Shown here: positions 10,614 to 19,123 of the stretch, piece by piece | Position numbering within the stretch: position 1 is the first letter of the stretch | Layout of the letters: the number at the start of each line of letters is the position of its first letter | Assembly (NCBI RefSeq): GCF_001077815.2 | Contig: NZ_CP011310.1 | Coordinates: 2,108,001-2,172,000, forward strand | DNA from: Aurantiacibacter atlanticus | Lineage (GTDB): Bacteria > Pseudomonadota > Alphaproteobacteria > Sphingomonadales > Sphingomonadaceae | Length of the DNA stretch: 64,000 nt | Reading direction: 5' to 3' | Position numbers and translations under genes: made by a program | Notes under the pieces: model-generated | The model's input: the letters and a program-made list of their open reading frames with translations, nothing else | What the model was told of the DNA's origin: nothing | Database searches by the model: none

Positions 10614-11728
10614 GGGGCGCGATTACCCTGCCCGCTCCCCTGGCAGAATTTCCATGGCGAGTCGTAATTCCCCTGACGGTGCTGGTCGCCTTCGGGGCGG
10701 CGGTACTCCATTCAGCGGCTGGCGGTTCGATGAGCCCCTATGCCGGATCCCATCTCGTGCGATACGGCCTGTTCCTGATGGTGGCGTTGGTCATTTCCTA
10801 CTTTCCGCAGGACTGGGCGCGGCTGGCGGCCATTCCCGGTTATGTAGTCGTGCTGCTGCTTCTGGTCGCAGTGGAGGTCATGGGCCAGATTGGCGGCGGT
10901 AGCCAACGCTGGCTGGAACTGGGCTTCATGCGGCTGCAGCCATCCGAGATCATGAAGCCGGGCATCGTTCTGATCTTGGCCGCATTTTTCCATGCGCTAC
11001 CCGTCGGCATGATTGGCACATGGCGTGCCCTCCTCACACCACTCGGGCTGATCGCCCTGCCAACAGGATTTGTCCTGCTGCAACCAGACCTTGGAACCGC
11101 GCTGGCCATCGTCTTCGGCGGCATCGTGGTGATGTTTCTCGCAGGAATCCCGCAGAAATGGTTCATCGGCGGAGGAATTGCCGCTGTTGTCGCTGCACCT
11201 ATCGCCTTTTTCTTCGCCCTCCAGCCATATCAGCAGCAGCGCGTCCTGACCTTCCTGGATCCTGAGAGTGATCCGCTTGGCACCGGATATCACATCACCC
11301 AGTCCAAGATTGCCATCGGTTCAGGCGGAATCCTGGGCAAGGGCTTTGGTGAAGGATCGCAAAGCCAGCTCAATTACCTGCCCGAACCGCACACCGATTT
11401 CGTCTTTGCCACCATGGCAGAGGAATGGGGCTTGCTCGGCGGCCTGCTGGTGCTTCTGGTTTTTGGCATCGTCCTGCGGTGGGGATTGATCGTGGCGCGC
11501 GAAGCGAACGATCGGTTTTCGCGCCTGTTCGCCGGAGGGCTGACGGCAACGATCTTCTTCTATGTCGCGGTCAATCTCCTGATGGTTATGGGCATGGCTC
11601 CGGTCGTGGGTATTCCGCTGCCTTTCATGAGCCATGGTGGATCCTCGATGATGACCAATATGCTCTGCGTGGGCGGCCTGATGATGGTGGAGCGCTGGAA
11701 TCGGCAGAGCGTTCGGACGAGCCTTTAA
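10610..11728 (+). CDS. rodA: RodA, SEDS-family peptidoglycan glycosyltransferase
   Basis: 372 aa with about ten membrane segments. SEDS signatures are visible, including QPSEIMKPG near residue 100, LLQPDLGTAL near 150 and the C-terminal FMSHGGSSM. RodA polymerises lipid II for lateral wall growth in complex with PBP2. It is the last gene of the mre operon; a tRNA-Lys follows 132 bases downstream on the same strand. Confidence 0.96.
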   Translation: MRGAITLPAPLAEFPWRVVIPLTVLVAFGAAVLHSAAGGSMSPYAGSHLVRYGLFLMVALVISYFPQDWARLAAIPGYVVVLLLLVAVEVMGQIGGGSQRWLELGFMRLQPSEIMKPGIVLILAAFFHALPVGMIGTWRALLTPLGLIALPTGFVLLQPDLGTALAIVFGGIVVMFLAGIPQKWFIGGGIAAVVAAPIAFFFALQPYQQQRVLTFLDPESDPLGTGYHITQSKIAIGSGGILGKGFGEGSQSQLNYLPEPHTDFVFATMAEEWGLLGGLLVLLVFGIVLRWGLIVAREANDRFSRLFAGGLTATIFFYVAVNLLMVMGMAPVVGIPLPFMSHGGSSMMTNMLCVGGLMMVERWNRQSVRTSL

Positions 11729-11860
11729 TTCGAGAATTTTGCAGCTCCGATGCAATCGCCCCTTTAACCGCTGCACGAACTCGCTATACGGACGCCTTCG
11801 CGCGAATCGCCTTGGCCGATCTGCACGTAATTGAGGACCCGCGTAAGCGGGTTCAGATAT

Positions 11861-11936
<76 letters not shown>

Positions 11937-12002
11937 TTTCTCCTTTCATCTCCTAGGCGCGCAGGTCGAATGGTCTGACTCTACATTGTGCCTCCAGCGA
12001 GC

Positions 12003-12033
12003 CTTGCAAATTTGCTAACTACGAATTTGCAAA
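12003..12033 (+). promoter_or_regulatory. Probable ScfR-type operator repeats (TTTGCAAA half-sites)
   Basis: Three copies of a TTTGCAAA-like motif lie in the 46 bases before the regulator start: CTTGCAAA (12003-12010, 7 of 8), TTTGCTAA (12011-12018, 7 of 8) and TTTGCAAA (12026-12033, exact). ScfR-family regulators such as PccR of Rhodobacter sphaeroides and RamB of Corynebacterium bind TTTGCAAA-containing sites (recalled). The position just upstream of the start suggests autoregulation. Confidence 0.5.
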
Positions 12034-12048
12034 CTATTCCTCCTTTAC

Positions 12049-13467
12049 ATGGGTAATCGGCGAAGACTTTTTGCGGGCGAGAAGCTGCGTAAGATCCGTG
12101 AAGACAGGGGGCTCCGGCAAGCCGAGATGGCAAAACGGCTGGCGATCAGTTCATCCTATCTCAGCCAGCTGGAACATGACGACAGGCCGTTGACGGCCCA
12201 ATTGGCAGAACGCCTCGCCAGTCTGTTTCCGATCGATTGGCAGGATATCGCCGTTGATGACACCGAACAATTGACTGTCGCCCTGAGAGAAGCGTTGGGC
12301 GATCCGATTTTCAATGAACCTTTCAGCCCCGAAGCGCTTGTCAGGCTTGCGGAACAACAGCCGGTATTTGCCAAACGCTTTGTCGAACTCCACGAACTCT
12401 ATCGTCGCAGTACCCAACAGCTGGAAATGGCAGACGATGCAATTTCGGCGGACAATGCATCAGGATCGCCCCTGCCCTGGGAAGAGGTGAGGGACTGGTT
12501 CCACCTTTCCAACAATTATGTCGATTTGCTGGACCGGCTAGCGGAAAACCTCGCGCTTTCGATGAGCGATGAACAGGGCCATTTGACCGGGGCTGCCCTG
12601 CGTGTGCACCTTGCCGAAAAGCACCGTATCACGGTGATTTTCGAACGATCAAACCAGCTCCGGCAGTTTGATGAGGCTGAACGAATACTGCGGATTGATG
12701 CCGGACAACCGCCGACGGGCATCCGGTTCCAATTGGCCTATCACGTCGCCGTCATGTCACTTGGCGAGACTATTGCCCAGATTGCGGAATATGCTGAGCT
12801 CAAATCTGCGGCGGCGCGCGAACTTCTCAAGGTTGGCCTCGCCAATTACGCCGCCGGAGCGGTCCTCATGCCATATGAGCATTTTCGCCAGTCTGCTCGC
12901 CGCGAAAGGCATGACGTCGATCGGTTGGCCCTGTTGTATCGAACCAGCTTCGAGCAAGCTTGTCACAGACTTTCATCGCTGCAAAGAGAAAGCTCCAGGG
13001 GATTACCTGTGTTCTTCTGCCGAGTGGATATGGCGGGAAACATCACAAAGAGACACAGTGCGACGCGGCTCCAATTTGCCCGCTTCGGAGGCGCATGTCC
13101 GCTCTGGATCGTGCATGAGGCCGTCGCCATTCCCGACCGTGTCCTCGTGCAATTTGCAGAAACGCCCGACGGGGTCCGCTATGTTTTCATGGCCAAGGGC
13201 CTGGTCAAACCGTCGGGTGGTTTTGACCGAAGCCCAAGACGATATGCCGTCGCGCTTGGCTGCGAAATCCAGCATGCCAGCGAATTCATCTACGCCGATT
13301 CCATCAATCTGAATTCAGACAATGCTGCTGCCCGGATTGGTGTCTCCTGCCGCATCTGCCCACGGACGGATTGCGACCAGCGTGCCTATCCACCAAGCGA
13401 TCAACAGATCGAAGTCGATCTGTTTGACAGGGGGATCGTCCCTTATTCCATGCGTCGGGTTGATTGA
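12049..13467 (+). CDS. XRE/ScfR-type transcriptional regulator of short-chain acyl-CoA metabolism
   Basis: 472 aa. Residues 10-65 are an XRE-type helix-turn-helix. The middle contains an IrrE/ImmA-like region in which the usual HExxH is degraded (LAYHVAVM, around residue 233), so protease activity is unlikely. The C-terminus has the ScfR cysteine cluster (CRICPRTDC). Family members sense acyl-CoAs and control acetate, propionate or glyoxylate/methylcitrate genes; which pathway applies here cannot be read from the neighbours. No good Shine-Dalgarno precedes ATG 12049, so the mRNA may be leaderless. It converges on the stressosome operon. Confidence 0.8.
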   Translation: MGNRRRLFAGEKLRKIREDRGLRQAEMAKRLAISSSYLSQLEHDDRPLTAQLAERLASLFPIDWQDIAVDDTEQLTVALREALGDPIFNEPFSPEALVRLAEQQPVFAKRFVELHELYRRSTQQLEMADDAISADNASGSPLPWEEVRDWFHLSNNYVDLLDRLAENLALSMSDEQGHLTGAALRVHLAEKHRITVIFERSNQLRQFDEAERILRIDAGQPPTGIRFQLAYHVAVMSLGETIAQIAEYAELKSAAARELLKVGLANYAAGAVLMPYEHFRQSARRERHDVDRLALLYRTSFEQACHRLSSLQRESSRGLPVFFCRVDMAGNITKRHSATRLQFARFGGACPLWIVHEAVAIPDRVLVQFAETPDGVRYVFMAKGLVKPSGGFDRSPRRYAVALGCEIQHASEFIYADSINLNSDNAAARIGVSCRICPRTDCDQRAYPPSDQQIEVDLFDRGIVPYSMRRVD

Positions 13468-13521
13468 GATGTCTGCTGGTGGGCCAGTAATCATTCACCG
13501 TCCGAAAAGCGCAATCGCGCC

Positions 13522-14691
13522 TTAGGCAAGATTTGCGAAATCCTCTGGAAATGTGATCGTAGTGGCAAAACCATCGCCACCAACCGTGGCGATTTCACCG
13601 GAATGTCGCGCAGACATAGCCCTGATCATGCGCCAGCCTAGCGAGTTGGAACGCTCTCGTTTTACACCTTCCGGCATGCCGATGCCATTATCAGCCACCT
13701 TCAGTTCCCAGCGCGGACCATCTTCCTTGCTATCCAGCGACCGTTCAAAACTGACATCGACGCGGCCTTCCTTCAGCCCATTGAAGGCATGTTTATAGGC
13801 ATTGGTGATAAGCTCGTTGACGATCAGGCCGAGATCTACCGCAGCTGCCCCCTGCACGACCACCGGATCACCAAAAACGGATATCACGATGTCGAGCTCC
13901 GGGTTGGAGAATGCGTCCTGCGCATGTCTTGCGACATTTTCGAGCAGGGGGATGAGCGTAACTTTTTCGCCCAGATGCGCCCTTTGCAATTCTTGATGGA
14001 CCTTTGCCACTGAATGCACGCGCGCCTCCAGTTGAGCCATCGCCTCGCGCGTTTCGGCAAGCTGTGTATTGCGCTTGCTTAGCTGGATGAAGCTGATGAT
14101 CAGCGCCAGATTATTCCCGGTTCGGTGGTGCACCTCATCGATCAGCAATTCACGTTCTGCCATAGCCTCTGCCAGTTCGCGATTCTGGCGGGATAACTCA
14201 GAAATGGGATCGGTATCGCTCAATTCCCCGAGTTTCAGTCCGGCCTCTTCGACAAGAGCAGGAATGGTTTTGGGATTGGCGGCGATGGCGAAGCCGAGCT
14301 CCGCGCAAGTGCCTTCGCTGGAAGATTGCAGGTCAAACGTGTCGGCAAGCCTTTGTACGCCCGAAAGACCCAGCCCCATGCCCGATGAAGGATTGCGCGA
14401 TGCCTTGAACGGGCGGCGTTCCTTCACAAACTGCATTTCTGCGGGAAGGCCCCCGCCCTGGTCCTTGACCCGCACGATCAGCCATGAACTCGCACTATCG
14501 GCCTTCGCGTGGAAATGTACCTTTCCGCCTCCACCATGTTGCAATGCGTTACGGGTAATTTCCAGAATTGCTGTGATCATGCGCGTCTTGGCGAAACTTT
14601 CTAGGCCAAACGCCTGCGCAATTGTGTCGCTCACCTGACGCACCCTTGGCACATCTGCCTCGGCCCCGATCCTGACTGTAATGATGTCCAT
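13522..14691 (-). CDS. RsbT/RsbW-like ATPase fused to a HisKA_2 histidine kinase
   Basis: 389 aa with two separate GHKL ATPase domains. Residues 1-140 resemble the RsbT/RsbW anti-sigma kinase family: EITRNALQHGGGG (45-56), DQGGG (77-81) and GMGLGLSGVQRL (104-115). Residues 165-389 form a HisKA_2 kinase: EVHHRTGNNL with probable phospho-acceptor His188, NELITNAYKH (292-301), DNGIGMP (334-340) and SLGWRMI (350-356). HisKA_2/HWE kinases drive the PhyR-NepR-EcfG general stress response in alphaproteobacteria. No sensory or membrane domain is present, so input presumably comes from the stressosome proteins encoded upstream. It starts 1 base after the previous stop. No response regulator gene is adjacent. 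Confidence 0.85.
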   Translation of the reverse strand: MDIITVRIGAEADVPRVRQVSDTIAQAFGLESFAKTRMITAILEITRNALQHGGGGKVHFHAKADSASSWLIVRVKDQGGGLPAEMQFVKERRPFKASRNPSSGMGLGLSGVQRLADTFDLQSSSEGTCAELGFAIAANPKTIPALVEEAGLKLGELSDTDPISELSRQNRELAEAMAERELLIDEVHHRTGNNLALIISFIQLSKRNTQLAETREAMAQLEARVHSVAKVHQELQRAHLGEKVTLIPLLENVARHAQDAFSNPELDIVISVFGDPVVVQGAAAVDLGLIVNELITNAYKHAFNGLKEGRVDVSFERSLDSKEDGPRWELKVADNGIGMPEGVKRERSNSLGWRMIRAMSARHSGEIATVGGDGFATTITFPEDFANLA

Positions 14692-14692
14692 G

Positions 14693-15694
14693 TCAGAGCG
14701 ACCTTGCTGCATTCATGCGTGCAACTAGGATGCTTGCATCGTCACGTTTCAGACTTTCTCGACCGAGCAATTTGCCGGCGATTACAGGTGCGCTTCGTTG
14801 GAACAGCGAAGACTGCCTTTCGATGCCGCGCAGTGTGGAAAGACCGTCGGAATGCATGACAAGCACCGCGCCATGGTTCAGTTTCACCGTCTCGACAGGC
14901 GGCGTCGTGGGCCTGCCTCCCAGCAAGCCGTCACGCGCCGAGATGCGGTGGATCTTGTTGTTTTCGACTATGATCGTGCTGATGTTGCCAATGCCGGCAT
15001 GGCGCAATTCACCCTTGGCTCGGTCCAAGGCAACTATCGCTCCCACCGCCCCGCGAGTGCCAGCCAATGTTTCCGCGATCTGCGAAAGCAGTTCGCCGGG
15101 ATCGCTCTGGCTGGCCTGCAAGAACGCCTGCCGGGCCTTATCTGCAGCATCCGCTGCCTTGGCGCCATGTCCCAGGCCATCGCAGAGGAAATAGACGCAC
15201 TCATCCCCTATGGATCGTACAGCAATCGCATCGCCGCAGCGCCTCTCTCCGGGATAGGCAAGGCGGAATCCAGAATGGTCGATGGCTTCGCCTGGGCTGG
15301 CCTTACATCGTCGGAATTCGGCGCTGATTACGGTCCCGCTGCTGCCCGTCTCCACGTCCATTCGATCACACAGACGATGAATCGCTCCAAGGCCGGTGCC
15401 GAGCGACGTTGAAGATGTTTCACCATCCTTCAGCATGCGGTCAAGCCGCTCTATGCCCGGCCCACTGTCGATACCAAGGATCTGCAACCGTTCTTTCGCT
15501 GCGGCACCGAACACTTCGACCAGCATCCGTCCGCCCCGGCCATGGCGGATGACATTCTGGGCAATCTCGGTTGCAACGATCGCCGCATGTTCGACTTCAT
15601 TCGCATCAAAACCAAGCGCATTCGCAGTACGTCTTGTGCGCCGCCGGGCTTCTGCCACGGCACTGCTTTCTTCAACTTTCAACCAACCAATCAT
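14693..15694 (-). CDS. RsbT-like ATPase fused to a SpoIIE/RsbX-type phosphatase
   Basis: 333 aa. Residues 1-130 are a GHKL ATPase of the RsbT/RsbW type (EIAQNVIRHGRGG 44-55, DSGPG 76-80, GTGLGAIHRL 99-108). Residues 140-330 are a PP2C/SpoIIE-like serine/threonine phosphatase with metal-binding DGLGHG (172-177), SDG (Asp283) and DD (318-319). In stressosomes RsbX dephosphorylates RsbR and RsbS to reset the system; this protein probably does that while also carrying a kinase-like or ATP-dependent docking domain. It overlaps the rsbT stop by 4 bases (ATGA at 15691-15694). Confidence 0.85.
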   Translation of the reverse strand: MIGWLKVEESSAVAEARRRTRRTANALGFDANEVEHAAIVATEIAQNVIRHGRGGRMLVEVFGAAAKERLQILGIDSGPGIERLDRMLKDGETSSTSLGTGLGAIHRLCDRMDVETGSSGTVISAEFRRCKASPGEAIDHSGFRLAYPGERRCGDAIAVRSIGDECVYFLCDGLGHGAKAADAADKARQAFLQASQSDPGELLSQIAETLAGTRGAVGAIVALDRAKGELRHAGIGNISTIIVENNKIHRISARDGLLGGRPTTPPVETVKLNHGAVLVMHSDGLSTLRGIERQSSLFQRSAPVIAGKLLGRESLKRDDASILVARMNAARSL

Positions 15695-16110
15695 CGTGAT
15701 CTGCAGACTCCAATCATGCGAACGATCGTTCCTTTTCCGACCGTGCTTTCAATCATGAACTCCTGAGACAGGCGTTTTGCTCCGCCTAATCCCCTGCCCA
15801 TATTGCCTTTGCGGGTTGAAAAGCCATCCGCCAGCGCGGCACCTATGTCTGCGATTCCCGATCCAGTGTCGCTGCATTCTACGCCGATCCGGCCACCATC
15901 GGCGAATTCATAAATCACCAGCCGGCCTCCGCCCCCGTGGGTAAGTGCATTTCGCGTAATTTCGCTGACAGCCGTGACAAAACGCGTGAGAAATATGTCG
16001 CGCGCGCCTTTCGCCTTCATCAATTCGCTGACCCGTCCGCGGGCGCGAGCAATGTCACGGTCAGTCCGCAAGGCGATCTCTGTTACTTTACTCGCCCCGT
16101 CGAATGCCAT
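15691..16110 (-). CDS. rsbT: Stressosome switch kinase RsbT
   Basis: 139 aa, typical length. GHKL serine/threonine kinase with EITRNALTHGGGG (50-62), DTGSG (81-85) and NMGRGLGGAKRL (103-114). In Bacillus RsbT phosphorylates the STAS domains of RsbR and RsbS, leaves the complex, then activates an output protein. The gene overlaps rsbS by 23 bases, keeping R-S-T stoichiometry coupled. Its release target here is unknown; the two downstream fusions with similar ATPase domains are candidates. Confidence 0.88.
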   Translation of the reverse strand: MAFDGASKVTEIALRTDRDIARARGRVSELMKAKGARDIFLTRFVTAVSEITRNALTHGGGGRLVIYEFADGGRIGVECSDTGSGIADIGAALADGFSTRKGNMGRGLGGAKRLSQEFMIESTVGKGTIVRMIGVCRSR

Positions 16111-16468
16111 TGGCCATGCCCGCCTTGCGCATCTTGGCCAACGCGTGATCCAGGGTCAGGGCGGTATGGTTTTCAGGGAGATACATGCCAAGCTCAACCA
16201 ATGTCATTGCAACGGCAGGTCGCATTCCGACGACATAGGTTTCAGCATCGAGCAGGCGAGCAATCGCCGTCAATTGCGCCAGCACGCGGCCAACGAATGT
16301 ATCGACGATTTCCAAGGCGGAAATGTCCACGACAACACCGCGCGTCTCGTTTTCCGCGATCTTCGAAGAAAGCACTTCCTGCAGTTCGATGATATCGGAA
16401 TCGGTGATGTCCGCCGTTATCGAAACCAGCAGGACGCCCTCGACAGCATAGATCGCCGCGGCATTCAC
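16088..16468 (-). CDS. rsbS: Stressosome scaffold STAS protein RsbS
   Basis: 126 aa single STAS domain. The phosphorylation loop reads DISALEIVDTF, so the residue at the usual Ser59-equivalent position is Thr57. The start is GTG at 16468, overlapping the rsbR stop by 4 bases (GTGA). RsbS co-assembles with RsbR to hold RsbT until stress. Thr in place of Ser remains phosphorylatable but may change the turnover by RsbT and the phosphatase (inference). Confidence 0.87.
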   Translation of the reverse strand: MNAAAIYAVEGVLLVSITADITDSDIIELQEVLSSKIAENETRGVVVDISALEIVDTFVGRVLAQLTAIARLLDAETYVVGMRPAVAMTLVELGMYLPENHTALTLDHALAKMRKAGMANGIRRGE

Positions 16469-17355
16469 GGCTTGCGCGTCCCATTGTCATCGATCGCGCG
16501 GATTGCGACACCGACAGAGGTCAACGCATCTGTCAAAGCGCTCTTGATCGAAGACCGCGTGAGCACTTCGCCAACATCGACACCGAGTTCAACCATGGTT
16601 TGCGCGATCTTGGGGCTGATGCCACTGATGATGCAAGTCGCACCCATCAGGCGCACCGCAGCGGCAGTGCGCAGCAGGTGTTGGGCGACCTGGGTATCAA
16701 CCGTCTTCACGCCGGTAATATCAACGATCACAACTTCGGCCTGACGCTCCACAATAGCCTGGAGCAGGCTTTCCATCACTTCCTGCGCACGCAGACTGTC
16801 GAGCGTACCGATAAGGGGCAAGGTCAGCACCTTGTCCCACAGTTCAACCACCGGTGTTGAAAGTTCCAGCATCTCATCACGCTGGCGCTCAATGATCTGT
16901 TCGCGCTCCGCAATGAACACCTCGTTCGTGTAGATGGCAAATGCGTCAATCGCCTTGGACAACAGTATGACTTCGTCGATCAGAAGATCAGGAGAATCCG
17001 AGAGCTTTTCCTTCAGCCGGGAAAAAAGCGGAACCTTCAGGGCAAGTATCAGCGCCGCCATTTCGCCCGGCAACACGCCGCGCTCTACCCGTTCATGAGT
17101 AATTTCGGAAAGGATGCCGCGCAAATCTGCCCAATGCTCATCCTTGAGGACAAACTCGCCACCACGCGAAGTATCGCGCACGCCGACCCGGAACGCTCGC
17201 AGAAGGCTGGCAGCCTGGTCACGCTCTTCTTTTTCGGAGAACAGATCCGCCCGTTTGGCACCGTCTTCATCCGCCTGCTCGATCCATTCGTGAAGTATGC
17301 CCTGAACGTCCTCTTTCAGGACTTCCAGCGTCGCTTCTAATATTCCGTTGGTCAT
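16465..17355 (-). CDS. rsbR: Stressosome sensor RsbR (RsbRD-like N-domain plus STAS)
   Basis: 296 aa. Residues 1-155 are mostly helical and resemble the RsbRD N-terminal domain (ILHEWIEQ near the start), which is not a PAS, LOV or heme-globin sensor by sequence. Residues 165-290 are a STAS domain with both phosphorylatable threonines conserved: Thr221 in VDTQVAQH and Thr253 in SPKIAQTMVELGVDV. It is the first gene of a five-gene overlapping operon. It is divergent from an M48 protease gene; the 101-base gap holds an inverted repeat at 17418-17436 and no EcfG-type promoter on the rsbR strand that I can see. Confidence 0.88.
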   Translation of the reverse strand: MTNGILEATLEVLKEDVQGILHEWIEQADEDGAKRADLFSEKEERDQAASLLRAFRVGVRDTSRGGEFVLKDEHWADLRGILSEITHERVERGVLPGEMAALILALKVPLFSRLKEKLSDSPDLLIDEVILLSKAIDAFAIYTNEVFIAEREQIIERQRDEMLELSTPVVELWDKVLTLPLIGTLDSLRAQEVMESLLQAIVERQAEVVIVDITGVKTVDTQVAQHLLRTAAAVRLMGATCIISGISPKIAQTMVELGVDVGEVLTRSSIKSALTDALTSVGVAIRAIDDNGTRKP

Positions 17356-17417
17356 TCCGGCTCCATAATCTGTTTATGAATTAAGCGCCTAGCGCAAAAA
17401 ATGGGGCGCAGGAAGGT

Positions 17418-17436
17418 CACAATCAGGACCATTGTG
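17418..17436. promoter_or_regulatory. Inverted repeat between rsbR and the M48 protease gene
   Basis: CACAAT and ATTGTG are separated by 7 bases in the short intergenic region between two divergent genes. The position suits an operator serving one or both. No regulator can be named, and a 6-bp half-site can occur by chance. Confidence 0.25.
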
Positions 17437-17456
17437 CGTGCGAAAATTAAGGACGG

Positions 17457-18533
17457 ATGAAGACAAAAAGTAATCGGTCCAGGCTTGCGCGCCGGGCAGG
17501 AGCTGCTCTAATCTGTGCCGTGCAATTTTTTCGCCCGAAATGGTTTCTGGCTGCCGTCTGCATGGTTTTGGCGGGTTCTGGTGCGATCGCCAGACATGCC
17601 AATGCGCAGGACAACGCCCAATGGCCCGCATTGCTGCGCGAAGACCTGCGTGTTGCAGCGATTGGCGATTCACTGCTGAAAGCCAATGCCGATTTGTGCC
17701 GCAATACGATGCCTGTGACTGGAATGGTGCTGCATAGCGCCGATCAATATGGCAGCGGTTCAATGCAGGCGCGCTTTGCAAATGGCCCAATTGCAATCTC
17801 AACCATCGTATCGGGGTCTTCTTCCGCCGTGGCAGGACTGCGGCCTGATGATGCGATAATTGCCATAAACGGCCATCCCACTGATGCACTTGCCGCACCC
17901 TTTCAAGGCAACTTGCGAGAGGCAGCTTTTGCATTGCTGGCATCGCAACCGGTGGGCGGCCCCATTTCCATGCGCATTGCACGCGGAGGGTCAGAGCAGG
18001 AATTCATCTTGAATCCTCCGGCCGGATGCCATTCTCTTATAGAAATTCGCGTTGAAAGCGGTCCGCGGGCTCGATCGGATGGGCAAATTATCCAGATCCA
18101 ATATGCATTTGCGGGCCAATTGGATGATCAGCAAGTCGCGATTGTGATTGCGCATGAACTTGCCCACTCGGTGCTGGAACATCGACGCCGCAAGGAGGAG
18201 GCCGGGATCGACAATGGTCTGTTTGCCGCGGTGGGAAAGAACAGGCAGGCAAACCGGCGGGCGGAAATCGAGGCTGACAGGCTTTCTGCACATTTGCTTG
18301 CCAATGCAGGCTACGATCCTGCTCTGGTGCCGGCATTCTGGCGATCCGACATAGGCAAAGATATTGGCGGCGTATTATTAGAGAGCGGGATCTACCCATC
18401 TCATGAAGCGCGCGCGCAAATGGTTGAGCATGAAATCGCCTTAAATTTGCCGCAGCGCCGTGGCCCCACATGGCCTGACCATCTGCTGGTCTTACGCGAT
18501 AGAGGCTTCGCCCCGCCCGACAGTTCCGACTAG
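17457..18533 (+). CDS. PDZ-domain M48 family metalloprotease
   Basis: 358 aa. An N-terminal basic and hydrophobic segment (to about residue 50) suggests export or membrane anchoring. A PDZ-like domain lies at about 105-185 (SSAVAGLRPDDAIIAINGH). The zinc protease motif HELAH is at 233-237, and the third ligand is Glu272 in EIEAD, as in M48 peptidases. It probably degrades damaged envelope proteins. It is divergent from the stressosome operon and overlaps the convergent flavin reductase gene by 4 bases. Confidence 0.85.
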   Translation: MKTKSNRSRLARRAGAALICAVQFFRPKWFLAAVCMVLAGSGAIARHANAQDNAQWPALLREDLRVAAIGDSLLKANADLCRNTMPVTGMVLHSADQYGSGSMQARFANGPIAISTIVSGSSSAVAGLRPDDAIIAINGHPTDALAAPFQGNLREAAFALLASQPVGGPISMRIARGGSEQEFILNPPAGCHSLIEIRVESGPRARSDGQIIQIQYAFAGQLDDQQVAIVIAHELAHSVLEHRRRKEEAGIDNGLFAAVGKNRQANRRAEIEADRLSAHLLANAGYDPALVPAFWRSDIGKDIGGVLLESGIYPSHEARAQMVEHEIALNLPQRRGPTWPDHLLVLRDRGFAPPDSSD

Positions 18534-19048
18534 GCGGATCGCTGTCGTTCGGGCGCTGCGCTGATGTCGATATAATTCCTGTCGAAATAAGTAAGCGGCG
18601 TCGCATCTTCCCGATGGCTCGCTTCAATCAGCGCGCCGATAAAAATCGTATGCGTACCAAATGCATGCCGGTCAGCAACCGTGCAAATCAGGCTCGATTG
18701 TGCGCTTTGCAGAATGGGCACGCCCTGGTGTTCTTTCCAGTCACCAACTGCAAAGCGATCAAGGTCAGGGCTAACGAAATGCTCGGCCACATCACGATTG
18801 GAAAGGCCGAGGATATTAATGCAAAACCGCTCCGCCTTTGTCAGTGGATCATGCAAAGATGCATCGCGGTTGATGCAAGCCAACAGCGAAGGCGGATCGA
18901 AACTGAGCGAACTGACTGCGGTAGCGATAATGCCGTAATTTTGCCCGTCGAGAGTTGTTGTCACCGCATAGACCGTGGCCGCCACATGCCGCATAGCTTC
19001 CCGAAAGGCGCTCCCAAGCGCAACGTTGCTCTGTCCTGCAGGCTGCAT
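18530..19048 (-). CDS. Flavin reductase family protein (HpaC-like)
   Basis: 172 aa. The fold signature of the FMN-binding flavin reductase-like family is visible: ATVYAVTTTLDGQNYGIIATAVSSLSFDPPS-type region near residues 24-55, then CINRDASLHDPL and INILG. Such proteins supply reduced flavin to two-component monooxygenases or bind FMN tightly. No oxygenase partner is adjacent. It is divergent from ribB, with about 104 bases of shared upstream region containing an operator-like palindrome, so it may be co-controlled with flavin supply. Confidence 0.82.
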   Translation of the reverse strand: MQPAGQSNVALGSAFREAMRHVAATVYAVTTTLDGQNYGIIATAVSSLSFDPPSLLACINRDASLHDPLTKAERFCINILGLSNRDVAEHFVSPDLDRFAVGDWKEHQGVPILQSAQSSLICTVADRHAFGTHTIFIGALIEASHREDATPLTYFDRNYIDISAAPERQRSA

Positions 19049-19123
19049 GCGCGTTCATTGAAGAGGGTTTGCCACAGGCGCAAGGGGGAATTTCCAGACT
19101 GAATGTGATTCTGGCAACTTGCC

